Positions 1-7,067 of a DNA stretch of 23,654 bases are shown here, piece after piece (the first letter of the stretch is position 1; the number at the start of each line of letters is the position of its first letter). A model generated the notes under the pieces. That model saw only the letters and a program-made list of their open reading frames with translations. It did no database searches and was not told the origin of the DNA. The position numbers and the translations under genes were made by a program. The DNA lies in contig CAYYXP010000006.1 in the NCBI GenBank assembly GCA_964475685.1, forward strand, positions 1 through 23,654. Reading direction: 5' to 3'. The DNA is from CAVVWJ01 sp964475685 (GTDB taxonomy: Bacteria; Gemmatimonadota; Gemmatimonadetes; Gemmatimonadales; GWC2-71-9).

Positions 1-831
1 ATGGTCGTCGCGGAGCGCCGCTATCACCGCTCGGGCGACGCGGTCTACCTCGAGCTGGCGAAGCGGTGGGCCCGCGGGACCGCGCATCGTGCTCCGGGGC
101 TCGGCGTCATCTGTCGAGCCTACGACACCGATCCCGATTCCCAGCGGCGGTGGGGACGGCTCTTCGCGATCGCCAGCCTCGTCACCCCGCTCCTGCTCGG
201 CATCTCCATCGGGGCGGTGGCGTCGGGGCGCGTGGTCGAGAACCAGCAGGGCAGCTTCGTCTCCCGCTTCGTCGCGCCCTGGCTCACGCCGTTCTCCGTG
301 GCCGTCGGGCTGATGACGCTCGCCATCTTCGCCTTTCTTGCGGCGGTCTTCCTCACCCTCGAAACGGCCGACCACGACCTGGCCGACGACTTCCGGCGGA
401 GGGGACTCCTCGCGGGTGTCGCGGTGTTCGGAACCGCGTTTCTCGCGCTCGCCTTGTCTCCAGCCGACGCTCCCCTCGTGACGGAAGGGCTCATCGGGTT
501 CCCGTGGGCGCTGCCCCTTCACCTCCTCACGGGCACCTTCGCGGTGGCCACGCTCGCGGCGCTCTGGGGCCGTCGCTACCGACTGGCCCGAATGACGGCC
601 GGGGTGCAGATTCTCTGCATCGTCGGCGGGTGGGCGATGGCGCAGTATCCCTACATCATCCCGCCCGACCTGACAATCGTCGAGGCGGCGGCGCCCCCGG
701 TGACGCTTCGCCTGGTGACCATCGTCCTCGGGGTCGGCGGGGTGATCCTGCTGCCATCGCTGATCTATCTCTTCAGGATCTTCAAGAGCGCACCGACAGA
801 CCAGCCGGAGCGGCCGGCGAGGGGAGGGTAG
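1..831 (+). CDS. cydB: Cytochrome bd quinol oxidase: CydA fragment fused to C-terminal CydB (5' partial, chimeric)
   Basis: Cytochrome bd oxidises quinol and reduces O2 in the inner membrane. Residues about 38-276 are CydB. They contain the stretch around RRWGRLFAIASLVTP, the GISIGAVASG helix, a helix ending near AQYPYIIPP and a last helix ending LIYLFRIFK. The first 28 residues (VVAERRYHRSGDAVYLELAKRW) do not fit CydB. They resemble the second helix and following loop of CydA (E. coli ETVYVLSGKQIYKDMTKFW). Between them, nt 86-106 read in frame 2 give IVLRGSA, a CydB helix-3 motif; restoring one T near nt 107 would give LRGSAFICRAYD. So the open frame looks like an internal cydA-cydB deletion plus a compensating one-base loss, or an assembly chimera. 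CydB's first helices and CydA's heme ligands and Q-loop are missing, so oxidase activity is unlikely if the sequence is real. The ATG at nt 1 is probably internal to cydA. The GNAT gene follows 4 bp later. Confidence 0.75.
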   Translation: MVVAERRYHRSGDAVYLELAKRWARGTAHRAPGLGVICRAYDTDPDSQRRWGRLFAIASLVTPLLLGISIGAVASGRVVENQQGSFVSRFVAPWLTPFSVAVGLMTLAIFAFLAAVFLTLETADHDLADDFRRRGLLAGVAVFGTAFLALALSPADAPLVTEGLIGFPWALPLHLLTGTFAVATLAALWGRRYRLARMTAGVQILCIVGGWAMAQYPYIIPPDLTIVEAAAPPVTLRLVTIVLGVGGVILLPSLIYLFRIFKSAPTDQPERPARGG

Positions 832-835
832 GCCA

Positions 836-1387
836 ATGGAAGAGGCCCTGGTCCGCACCGATCGCCTGGACATCTCTCCCTTCGCGCTCGCGGCCGTTGA
901 GGCCATCGTTTCGGGCGACGCTGCAACCCTCGAGCGTCTCACCGGAGCCGCCTTCCCGCGCCCGGCCGCACCGCCCCCCTACATGACGGAGGCGCTCCCC
1001 GTCGTGCTGGAGAGGCTCCATACTCATCCCGACGAGGCACGATGGTGGAATTGGTTGATCGTGGAGCGGGAGACGGGGCGGGCGGCGGGATCGGTGGCGT
1101 TCGGGGGCACTCCCGATGCCGGCGGCGCGGTGCTGATCGGCTACGCGATGTACCCGGAATTTGAGGGTCACGGCTATGCCACCGAGGCCGTCCGCGCGAT
1201 GATCGGATGGGCCTTCCGCCAGTCCGGCGTCACGGTGGTCCGCGCACTCGCCCCGGTGTGGAACACGCCGGCGCTCCGGGTGGCGGAGAATGTCGGCATG
1301 AAGCCCGTCGCCTCCAACGAGGACGACGATATCGGCGAGGTGCTGGTTTACGCCGTCAGCGCGCCAGCATCCGTCGGATCGGCCTGA
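836..1387 (+). CDS. GNAT family N-acetyltransferase (RimJ/RimL-like)
   Basis: This 183-residue protein would transfer an acetyl group from acetyl-CoA to an amine; the substrate cannot be told from sequence. It opens with the RTDRL strand typical of RimJ/RimL-type GNATs. The acetyl-CoA loop follows the strand ending GYAMYPEFEG and reads EGHGYATEAV (the usual form is RGxGYATEA). The late NTPALRVAENVGM segment is the standard NxxSxxvxEKxGF-like region, ending in a conserved glycine and a hydrophobic strand. Length is normal for the family. A GGGAGGG ribosome site ends about 8 nt before the ATG, which starts 4 bp after the cydB stop, so the two are probably co-transcribed. The last 32 bp overlap the 3' end of the convergent transporter gene. 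Confidence 0.85.
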   Translation: MEEALVRTDRLDISPFALAAVEAIVSGDAATLERLTGAAFPRPAAPPPYMTEALPVVLERLHTHPDEARWWNWLIVERETGRAAGSVAFGGTPDAGGAVLIGYAMYPEFEGHGYATEAVRAMIGWAFRQSGVTVVRALAPVWNTPALRVAENVGMKPVASNEDDDIGEVLVYAVSAPASVGSA

Positions 1388-2861
1388 TCAGGAGCGCGAG
1401 GACCACCGTCGCCCCCAGCGCGAACAGCGCGACCGCCCCGAACAGCTGGGGCAGCGAGAACGCTTCGTACAGGCCGCCCACCCGACCACCCAGGTAGTTC
1501 CCCACGGAGGTCGCCAGGAACCAGACCCCCATCGTGAGACCGGCGATACGCGCCGGCGCCAGCCTCGTCATGGCGCTCAGGCCCACCGGGCTCAGGCAGA
1601 GCTCGCCGATCGTCTGAAGCAGATAGGTTCCCGTCAGCCAGAGCGGACTCACCGGTGCCCCGCCTTCGGAGTGTCGGGACGCGGGAACGAGAAGCGCGAA
1701 ACTCAGCGCGACGAAGAACAGACCGATGGTGAACTTGGTGGGACTCGACGGATCGTGCTTGCCAAGCCGCAGCCAGATCCATGCGAACACCGGCGAGAGA
1801 AGGACGAGGAAGAAGGGCTCCGCCGACTGGAACCAGCTGGCAGGGAACTCGTACCCGAACGCCACCGTTCTGGTGTTGCGCTGGGCGAAGAGGTTGAGCG
1901 TCGAGCCGGCCTGCTCGAACACCGACCAGAAGATCGCGGCAGCGACGAAGAGCACCAGAACCACGAGAAGGCGCTTGCGCTCAGCGGGGGTCCACTTGGC
2001 CAGCACGAACATCCACACGAAGAACAGCACCGTGCTCAGCAGCAGCACCACGCCGAATGCGTTGGCCACCCACTCGGCGTCGATGGGGAGCGCGCCGGTC
2101 GCCGATCCGCCGGCCACGATCGCCACGATCGCCGCAACCATGGCGATCCCGAGCCGCAATTGGCGCCGCTGACGGGCCTTCTCCTCCTCGCTGTCCGGCT
2201 GTGCCTGGTGCATTCCCGCGTCCCCGAGGTACTTCCAGCCCCGCAGGTATTGCACCAGCCCCAGGAACATCCCCACGGCCGCCATCGCAAAGCCCCAGTG
2301 CCAGGTGCGGTCCGGATTCAGCCCGAGCGAGCCGAGGAGGCTTCGGAATTCGTTGCTCTGCGCCAGCCACCCGCACACGAAAGGCGCGATGAACGCACCC
2401 AGATTGATGCCCATGTAGTACAGGGAGAAGCCGGAGTCCCGCCGCACGTCCTCCGGGGTGTAGAGATCTCCCACCATCGTACTCACGTTGGGCTTGAGCA
2501 GGCCGGTGCCGATCACGACCAGCCCGAGCCCGAGGTAGAAGGTGGCGATGGACGGAATCGCCAGGCTGATGTGGCCCAGCATGATGACCACGCCGCCGTA
2601 CAGCACCGCCCGCCGCTGGCCCAGGAACCGGTCGGCGATCCATCCCCCGGGTAGCGACGTGAGGTACACGAGCGCCACGTATGTTCCGTAGATCGCTCCG
2701 GCCTTGGCGGTGGGAAATCCGAGGCCACCGGTGGCGAGCGGCGCCGTCATGAAGAGGATCAGGAGCGCGCGCATGCCGTAGTAGCTGAACCGCTCCCACA
2801 TCTCGGTGAAGAAGAGTGTGGAGAGGCCGCGAGGGTGCCCGAAGAACCTCGTGTCGTTCAC
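1356..2861 (-). CDS. POT/PTR family peptide:H+ symporter (DtpA-like MFS transporter)
   Basis: This 501-residue inner-membrane protein should import di- or tripeptides with protons. The helix-1 signature E20-x-x-E23-R24-F-S-Y-Y-G is intact; this ExxER motif couples proton and peptide. LYYMGINLGAF (the PTR2 signature) and FEQAGSTLNLFA are also clear. About 14 hydrophobic segments are present, with a charged linker (QPDSEEEKARQRRQ) between the two six-helix halves, as in bacterial POTs that have the extra helix pair. The start chosen is GTG at 2861-2859. It overlaps the TGA of the upstream DUF1028 gene as GTGA and has GGGAG 4 nt upstream (plus-strand 2866-2870). An open frame continues upstream, but that part lies inside the DUF1028 gene and looks like translated shadow. 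Overlap implies translational coupling with that gene. Confidence 0.92.
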   Translation of the reverse strand: MNDTRFFGHPRGLSTLFFTEMWERFSYYGMRALLILFMTAPLATGGLGFPTAKAGAIYGTYVALVYLTSLPGGWIADRFLGQRRAVLYGGVVIMLGHISLAIPSIATFYLGLGLVVIGTGLLKPNVSTMVGDLYTPEDVRRDSGFSLYYMGINLGAFIAPFVCGWLAQSNEFRSLLGSLGLNPDRTWHWGFAMAAVGMFLGLVQYLRGWKYLGDAGMHQAQPDSEEEKARQRRQLRLGIAMVAAIVAIVAGGSATGALPIDAEWVANAFGVVLLLSTVLFFVWMFVLAKWTPAERKRLLVVLVLFVAAAIFWSVFEQAGSTLNLFAQRNTRTVAFGYEFPASWFQSAEPFFLVLLSPVFAWIWLRLGKHDPSSPTKFTIGLFFVALSFALLVPASRHSEGGAPVSPLWLTGTYLLQTIGELCLSPVGLSAMTRLAPARIAGLTMGVWFLATSVGNYLGGRVGGLYEAFSLPQLFGAVALFALGATVVLALLIRPIRRMLAR

Positions 2862-3913
2862 TTGGCTCCCGCTTTCCTCTTCTTGAGGACGTCGTCCAGC
2901 ACGACCCGGTCGATCCTTCCGTCCATTCGCACTCGCACGTCGTAGTTCTCCCAGTACATGAAGTTCTTGAGCGCCTCGAGAAATTCCGGCGTGGCGGTGC
3001 CCTGCTTCCGCTTGAGCCACTTGTCCGGCTGGCCAACCGGCTCCGCGAGCAGGATGGGCTCGAGCTGGGCGACGACGGCCGGAGTGATCGGCAGGAGATC
3101 GACCGTCTCGCTGGGGAAGAAGTGCAGCTGGTGCAGGGCAAGCAGCCGCTCCAGCTCGGCAATCGGATCGGGAGCGTCATACACCCTGATGTCGATGAAC
3201 CTGTCGTTGGCGCCGAGGTAGCCTCCGTTCTTCCGGACCACCAGCAACGCGGCCGACTGCATTCCCCGCTTGTCTCCACCGCCCGCCTGCCCCGCCTTGA
3301 GAGCGGCCATGAGCCGATCGGCCAGGCTTCCCCGCGTCCGCTCGAAGGTCTCGGCCAGATTCTTCACCGTCTTGTCGGAAACCATGATGTTGGCCTGCGC
3401 GGCGAACCCTCTCCCGACGATCACCGCCCCCTTCCCCCCCGCGACACTCCCGCGGCCCGACGGATCGCCCACCCGCCCCCCAGACCAGTCAAAGGTGGTA
3501 GTGCCGCTGAAGCTGGCGGCGTTGCCGCGGGCGTCCACCATACCTACCTGGCGGTCCTGCAGCATCGAGTCGGTGCGCATCACCTTCCGCAGCGCCGCTT
3601 CCGCGGTGGCGCCCTCGGCGATGAGGTCGAGCCCGCGCTCACCGTACGCGGTGTTGCCGAGGCTCTGGGTGGCGACCGCCCCGACGCCGGAACGAGCCCA
3701 GGGAACGATGCCGCCGACGTTGGGAAACTTGGACTGAACAACGACGCCGAGGTCGCCGTTCACCGAGTCCCAGGCCACGATGCTGTAGGTGTGGGCGAGT
3801 TTCTGGAGGTGAGAGGGAGGCAGGAGAGGCTGCTGAGCGGCAAGAGGGAGGGAGCCGAGAAAACAGGGAAGACAAACAAGCACGACGAACGAGCGGCACG
3901 AGCGACGGTGCAT
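2858..3913 (-). CDS. Exported DUF1028 Ntn-hydrolase-like protein with C-terminal peptidoglycan-binding-like domain
   Basis: DUF1028 proteins have the Ntn-hydrolase fold; their substrate is not established. The ATG at 3913 gives a clean signal peptide (MHRRSCRS, then a hydrophobic core, cleavage near LAA-QQ at residue 26) and has AGGGG 6 nt upstream (plus 3920-3924). A GTG at 3931, which overlaps the upstream stop as GTGA, would add six residues and is the alternative. The family core begins at T42 (HTYSIVAWD), continues with GDLGVVVQSKFPNVGGIVPWARSGVGAVATQS, and extends to about residue 235. T42 is the residue expected to become the N-terminal nucleophile if processed, which is inference. The last 80 or so residues (from about DPIAELERLL) fit the PG_binding_2-type tail often found on these proteins. 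The gene overlaps the POT transporter downstream by 4 nt, suggesting joint supply and uptake of peptides. Confidence 0.85.
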   Translation of the reverse strand: MHRRSCRSFVVLVCLPCFLGSLPLAAQQPLLPPSHLQKLAHTYSIVAWDSVNGDLGVVVQSKFPNVGGIVPWARSGVGAVATQSLGNTAYGERGLDLIAEGATAEAALRKVMRTDSMLQDRQVGMVDARGNAASFSGTTTFDWSGGRVGDPSGRGSVAGGKGAVIVGRGFAAQANIMVSDKTVKNLAETFERTRGSLADRLMAALKAGQAGGGDKRGMQSAALLVVRKNGGYLGANDRFIDIRVYDAPDPIAELERLLALHQLHFFPSETVDLLPITPAVVAQLEPILLAEPVGQPDKWLKRKQGTATPEFLEALKNFMYWENYDVRVRMDGRIDRVVLDDVLKKRKAGAK

Positions 3914-3927
3914 CGATGACCCCTGTT

Positions 3928-4503
3928 TCACGGTTTCCCCAGCTTCCTCTTCAAGTACGCGAGCTGGGCCTCGATGGCTTCATCCAGCCGGCGACGCTCG
4001 GCCTCCGCGTTCGCGAGCGCCCCGTCATCCGGGCGCACGGCACCGGCCGCCTCCAGATCGCGCCACGCCGCCTGAATCGAGTCCGCGGCCCCGCCGGCGC
4101 CCGCCTGCCGGACTTCGGCGGCCATCTCCTCGATTTCCCGCTGGGCCAGGACGAGCTCGTCGCGCTGCACGGCGATCCGGCGCACCAGCACCTCGATTCG
4201 TTCCCGGTGCCTGGCGGCGAACCGCTCCGCGACAGTGACGGTCTCCAGATCAGGGACCGCCGCGGCCATTCGCCCCCTCCGCTCCGCATCCTCGAGGTGC
4301 TTGCGCTCGGCGGCCAGCTCCTCTTCGCTCGCGACGAGAGCCTCGCCCATCCGGGTAAGACCGACCTTCGCCTCGATCAACGCCTCACGCATGCCTGCGG
4401 CATACGCGCGGGAATCACCCCCGCCACGCTCCCGGAGCAGTTGTTCCAGTCGGCCCCTCAGGCCGTCGAGCACGGCCCGGATGCGGCGGTCATGGCTGGG
4501 CAC
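3928..4503 (-). CDS. Coiled-coil protein of unknown function
   Basis: I do not recognise this 191-residue protein. It is almost entirely charged helix. Heptad-like stretches run from about residue 38 (MREALIEAKVGLTRMGEAL) through ASEEELAAERKHLEDAERR and again around RHRERIEVLVRRIAVQRDEL to the C-terminus, interrupted by a short AAAVPDLETVT linker and a Gly/Ala-rich patch (RQAGAGGAADS). No signal peptide or membrane segment is seen. It resembles scaffold or PspA-like coiled coils only in general character. The start is GTG at 4503 with no good ribosome site; the next in-frame Met is about residue 38. It heads the operon with the DUF1028 and POT genes: its TGA overlaps a GTG of the DUF1028 frame. 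Its link to peptide uptake is unknown. Confidence 0.7.
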   Translation of the reverse strand: MPSHDRRIRAVLDGLRGRLEQLLRERGGGDSRAYAAGMREALIEAKVGLTRMGEALVASEEELAAERKHLEDAERRGRMAAAVPDLETVTVAERFAARHRERIEVLVRRIAVQRDELVLAQREIEEMAAEVRQAGAGGAADSIQAAWRDLEAAGAVRPDDGALANAEAERRRLDEAIEAQLAYLKRKLGKP

Positions 4504-4610
4504 CTCAGGGAAATCCGCCGGCCGGAGGCCGACGGGAGGCCACCGGATGGCGGCCGATGCGCAAAGGAGATCGAATGGTAGGACCCGCTCCAGAGGGCGT
4601 CAAGCGACCC

Positions 4611-4643
4611 AGGCTACCCCCACCAACCGCTCCTTGGTAGCCT
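4611..4643. repeat. 8-bp perfect inverted repeat upstream of the HIT gene
   Basis: AGGCTACC (4611-4618) and GGTAGCCT (4636-4643) are exact reverse complements separated by 17 nt, ending 6 nt before the HIT start codon. The right arm contains TAGCCT, a possible -10 element (TANNNT). It could be an operator or an RNA hairpin; the 147-bp gap between the divergent genes holds no other clear signal. Confidence 0.4.
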
Positions 4644-4649
4644 AGTACC

Positions 4650-5123
4650 ATGACAGAAACCTGCCCGCTTTGCGCCATCGTCGCCGGACGGAGCAGTACG
4701 CCGGGCGGCATCATCCACCTCGACGAGTGCTGGCTCGTCGTGCATCATCCGGGGGCCCACTCCGACCCTGGCGAGCTCTTTGTGATTCTCCGGCGGCACG
4801 CTGAATCGATCGGCACGTTGACGGCGCCTGAAGCGGCCTCGCTCGGCCCCCTCCTTCGAGCCGGCGTGTCCGCCATCGAGGGGGTGGTCGCGCCTGAGCG
4901 GGTTTACGCCGCCTCCTACAACGAGCGGGTCCGGCACGTTCACTTCTACCTTCTGCCCCGCACCAGCGCGCTTCCCGCCGGCCACGTCGCATCCGACCTC
5001 TTCCGTCGGGGCCGCGGGCTGCTGCGAGGCTGGGGGCTCGCTTCAAATCCATCGGCAGCCGCCCGGGCGGACGCTGCCGAGCGCATTCGAGCGGAGGATG
5101 TATGGCGGACCCTGCACGACTGA
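4650..5123 (+). CDS. HIT (histidine triad) family protein
   Basis: HIT proteins hydrolyse or transfer nucleoside phosphates. This 157-residue protein has CPLC near the N-terminus (C5, C8), a zinc-site feature of the HINT branch, and the triad segment H96-V-H98-F-Y100-L-L-P-R. The middle His, the nucleophile in the family, is kept. The third triad His is replaced by Tyr; galactose-1-phosphate uridylyltransferases show a comparable replacement by Gln. The tail from about residue 105 (ASDLFRRGRGLLRGWGL) is extra, and the substrate is unknown. No ribosome site precedes the ATG, which lies 6 nt after a possible -10 element, so a leaderless transcript is possible. The last 22 bp overlap the next gene. 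Confidence 0.85.
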   Translation: MTETCPLCAIVAGRSSTPGGIIHLDECWLVVHHPGAHSDPGELFVILRRHAESIGTLTAPEAASLGPLLRAGVSAIEGVVAPERVYAASYNERVRHVHFYLLPRTSALPAGHVASDLFRRGRGLLRGWGLASNPSAAARADAAERIRAEDVWRTLHD

Positions 5124-5728
5124 GATTCTCCGGCCTCTGGCGCCGGCTGGGCGCCGGGGACGCGAGTGACGCCGTGTTCGACAGGCTGGCGGCGGCGTAC
5201 GGCGAGTCCGGACGCGTCTATCACACGCTCGACCACGTGATGGATTGCCTTGCGCTGCTCGATGAGGCCGGCCTCGCCGCGTCCGAGCGCGATCCGATCG
5301 AGGCCGCGATCTGGTTTCACGACGTGTTCTATGATTCGCGCCGCCGGGACAACGAAGTCAGGAGTGCCGAGTGGGCCGCGCAGACCCTCTCCGCCGCGGG
5401 CGTGCCTCCGGAAACCGCGACACGGGTCGCCCAGCTGATCAGGATGACGGATCACTCGTCGCCACCCCCCGATGCCGGCGGGCAGCTGCTCTGTGACGTG
5501 GACCTCGCCATACTCGGTCGGGAGGAGGCGGAGTTCGACGAGTACCAGCGCCGAGTCCGCGAGGAGTACGGGTGGGTCAGCGACCCGCTGTACCGGGCAG
5601 GCAGGGCACGCGTGTTGTCCGGGTTTGCCAACCGGCCACGGATCTACCTGACACAGGGCTTTCGAGACAGGTACGAGGCGGCCGCCCGCGCAAACCTGCG
5701 CCGGGCTCTCGCCGGCCTCGAAGGCTGA
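5102..5728 (+). CDS. HD-superfamily metal-dependent phosphohydrolase (COG4339-type)
   Basis: This 208-residue cytoplasmic protein has the HD metal site: YH41TLDH45 near the N-terminus, W-F-H73-D74 at the core, and a late Asp in LCDVDLAILG (132-139). That order, the R-x-YH opening and the length match predicted HD phosphohydrolases of the COG4339 group, whose natural substrate has not been settled. GGAGG (5093-5097) lies 4 nt before the ATG, inside the 3' end of the HIT gene, which it overlaps by 22 bp. The overlap suggests co-translation. A nucleotide-related task shared with the HIT protein is plausible but only inferred. Confidence 0.85.
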   Translation: MADPARLRFSGLWRRLGAGDASDAVFDRLAAAYGESGRVYHTLDHVMDCLALLDEAGLAASERDPIEAAIWFHDVFYDSRRRDNEVRSAEWAAQTLSAAGVPPETATRVAQLIRMTDHSSPPPDAGGQLLCDVDLAILGREEAEFDEYQRRVREEYGWVSDPLYRAGRARVLSGFANRPRIYLTQGFRDRYEAAARANLRRALAGLEG

Positions 5729-5766
5729 GTCCGCGCCTCGGGAACCCCGGGTTATCTTGGGGCATC

Positions 5767-6252
5767 ATGCACAGAGTCCTGCCGGCACTCGTGGCGGCGC
5801 TGGTCTTCGCCTGCGGGAGGTCACCGTCCTCCGGCCGCGCCGCGTGCGGTCTTGCGGCGCTGGCCGGCCCCACCGCGCTGCTCACCCAGTTCAGCGTGCC
5901 GCGCCAGACGCTGAGTCGCGCTCCCTCGCAACTTCCCGAGCGCATGGTGGCCCGGGTCGTCGCGGGTCCCGCACTGGTGGCGCTCGTGGGACGGGCCGAC
6001 ACCCTCCTCGTAATCGGCATCGAGGGCTCCATCCCTCCGGCAATCCGGCCGGCGTACGGCGTGCTGGTCCTCGACCTGGCGGAGAAGGCCCGTGGGGTGG
6101 TGTTGTATGAGGCGTTGCCGGTGGAAGGGGCGCCGACGATCGGAACCGTTACGATTGGAGCGGAGACGGTGCCGCTGATCGGAATCCAGCTCGACCCGGC
6201 AAGGATCGAGGACCTGCGCTGCCCCTTGTTCCCCGACTCGGTGCTGTCATGA
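5767..6252 (+). CDS. Small putative lipoprotein, function unknown
   Basis: Not recognised. The ATG at 5767 gives 161 residues starting with a short hydrophobic leader and a cysteine (ALVFAC, Cys16), a somewhat loose lipobox because of Phe at -2. A longer open frame upstream lies within the HD gene and has no supported start. The mature part is a compact mix of short hydrophobic strands (ALVALVGRADTLLVIGI; GVLVLDLAEKARGVVLYEAL) with no catalytic motif I can name. TATCTT (5753-5758) upstream could be a -10 element. Its TGA overlaps the ATG of the C26 hydrolase (ATGA), so both are probably translated together. Confidence 0.65.
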   Translation: MHRVLPALVAALVFACGRSPSSGRAACGLAALAGPTALLTQFSVPRQTLSRAPSQLPERMVARVVAGPALVALVGRADTLLVIGIEGSIPPAIRPAYGVLVLDLAEKARGVVLYEALPVEGAPTIGTVTIGAETVPLIGIQLDPARIEDLRCPLFPDSVLS

Positions 6253-7067
6253 GTGCGCCCCGCATCGCAGTGGGCGGCGTCACCCGCCAGTGGGACGGCT
6301 CGGAGCGCACCGGTGTGAACGCCGCGTACGCCAAGTCGGTGCTGGCCGCCGGCGGCGTACCGCTCATCCTCTCGCCTCTCCTCGGGCCCTCCCTCGCCGC
6401 GCGCGCGCTCGCGGGAGTGGACGGCCTGCTCCTCACAGGAGGAGAGGACATCCATCCCGCCTGGTATCAGGCCGAGCCGTCTCCCCACATCTTCCCGCCG
6501 AGCCGCGAGCGCGACCTCTTCGAGCTCGCCTTATTCGCCGCCGCCCGGCAGCTGGAGATTCCGATCCTTGGCATCTGCCGGGGCATCCAGCTGATCAACG
6601 TCGCGCTGGGCGGCACCCTCTTTCAGGACCTTCCCTCCGAGCGTCCGGGGCCGCTGGACCACAACCCACAGGCCGCCCGCAACGCCCGCACCCACGCGCT
6701 CCGACTGGCGCCCCGCAGCCGCGCCGAGGCCGCGCTCGGACCCGGGCCGCTGACCGTCAACTCCTTCCACCACCAGGCCATTCGGGAGCTGGCGGAGAAA
6801 CTGGTCGCAACGGGATGGTCGGAAGACGGGCTGATCGAGGCAGCAGAGACGCCGCCGGGCGACCCGTGGTTGCTGGCCGTGCAGTGGCACCCGGAGGAGA
6901 TGTTCGCCGAGATAAGCGCCCCCGAGCGGGGGCTCTTCCGTGCGCTGGTCGAGGAAGCTTCCCGCCGGGAAAGCGGGGCTCTGGATGCTAGTGCGCCCCG
7001 AGATCCCGGAGAAATCGATCGGGTGCCTGGCCACTCGGGAACAGCAGCCGGTCGCTCACCCCATTGA
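6249..7067 (+). CDS. Gamma-glutamyl-gamma-aminobutyrate hydrolase family protein (peptidase C26, PuuD-like)
   Basis: This 272-residue class-I glutamine-amidotransferase-like hydrolase should cleave gamma-glutamyl amides; the exact substrate is unknown. LLLTGGEDIHP (61-70) is the typical early motif. The nucleophile elbow is G-I-C110-R-G-I-Q and the catalytic His/Glu are in Q-W-H214-P-E-E. NSFHHQAI (171-178) is the substrate-side signature of PuuD-like proteins. After about residue 235 the protein carries roughly 38 extra low-complexity residues (ESGALDASAPRDPGE onward), and these are encoded where the gene runs 80 bp into the convergent gene. The tail may be a read-through extension rather than a domain. 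The ATG overlaps the preceding lipoprotein stop. Confidence 0.88.
   Translation: MSAPRIAVGGVTRQWDGSERTGVNAAYAKSVLAAGGVPLILSPLLGPSLAARALAGVDGLLLTGGEDIHPAWYQAEPSPHIFPPSRERDLFELALFAAARQLEIPILGICRGIQLINVALGGTLFQDLPSERPGPLDHNPQAARNARTHALRLAPRSRAEAALGPGPLTVNSFHHQAIRELAEKLVATGWSEDGLIEAAETPPGDPWLLAVQWHPEEMFAEISAPERGLFRALVEEASRRESGALDASAPRDPGEIDRVPGHSGTAAGRSPH

Noticed and set aside
2862..3020. Upstream extension of the POT transporter
   Set aside because: It lies inside the DUF1028 gene in another frame; the GTG at 2861 has a ribosome site and gives the usual N-terminus.
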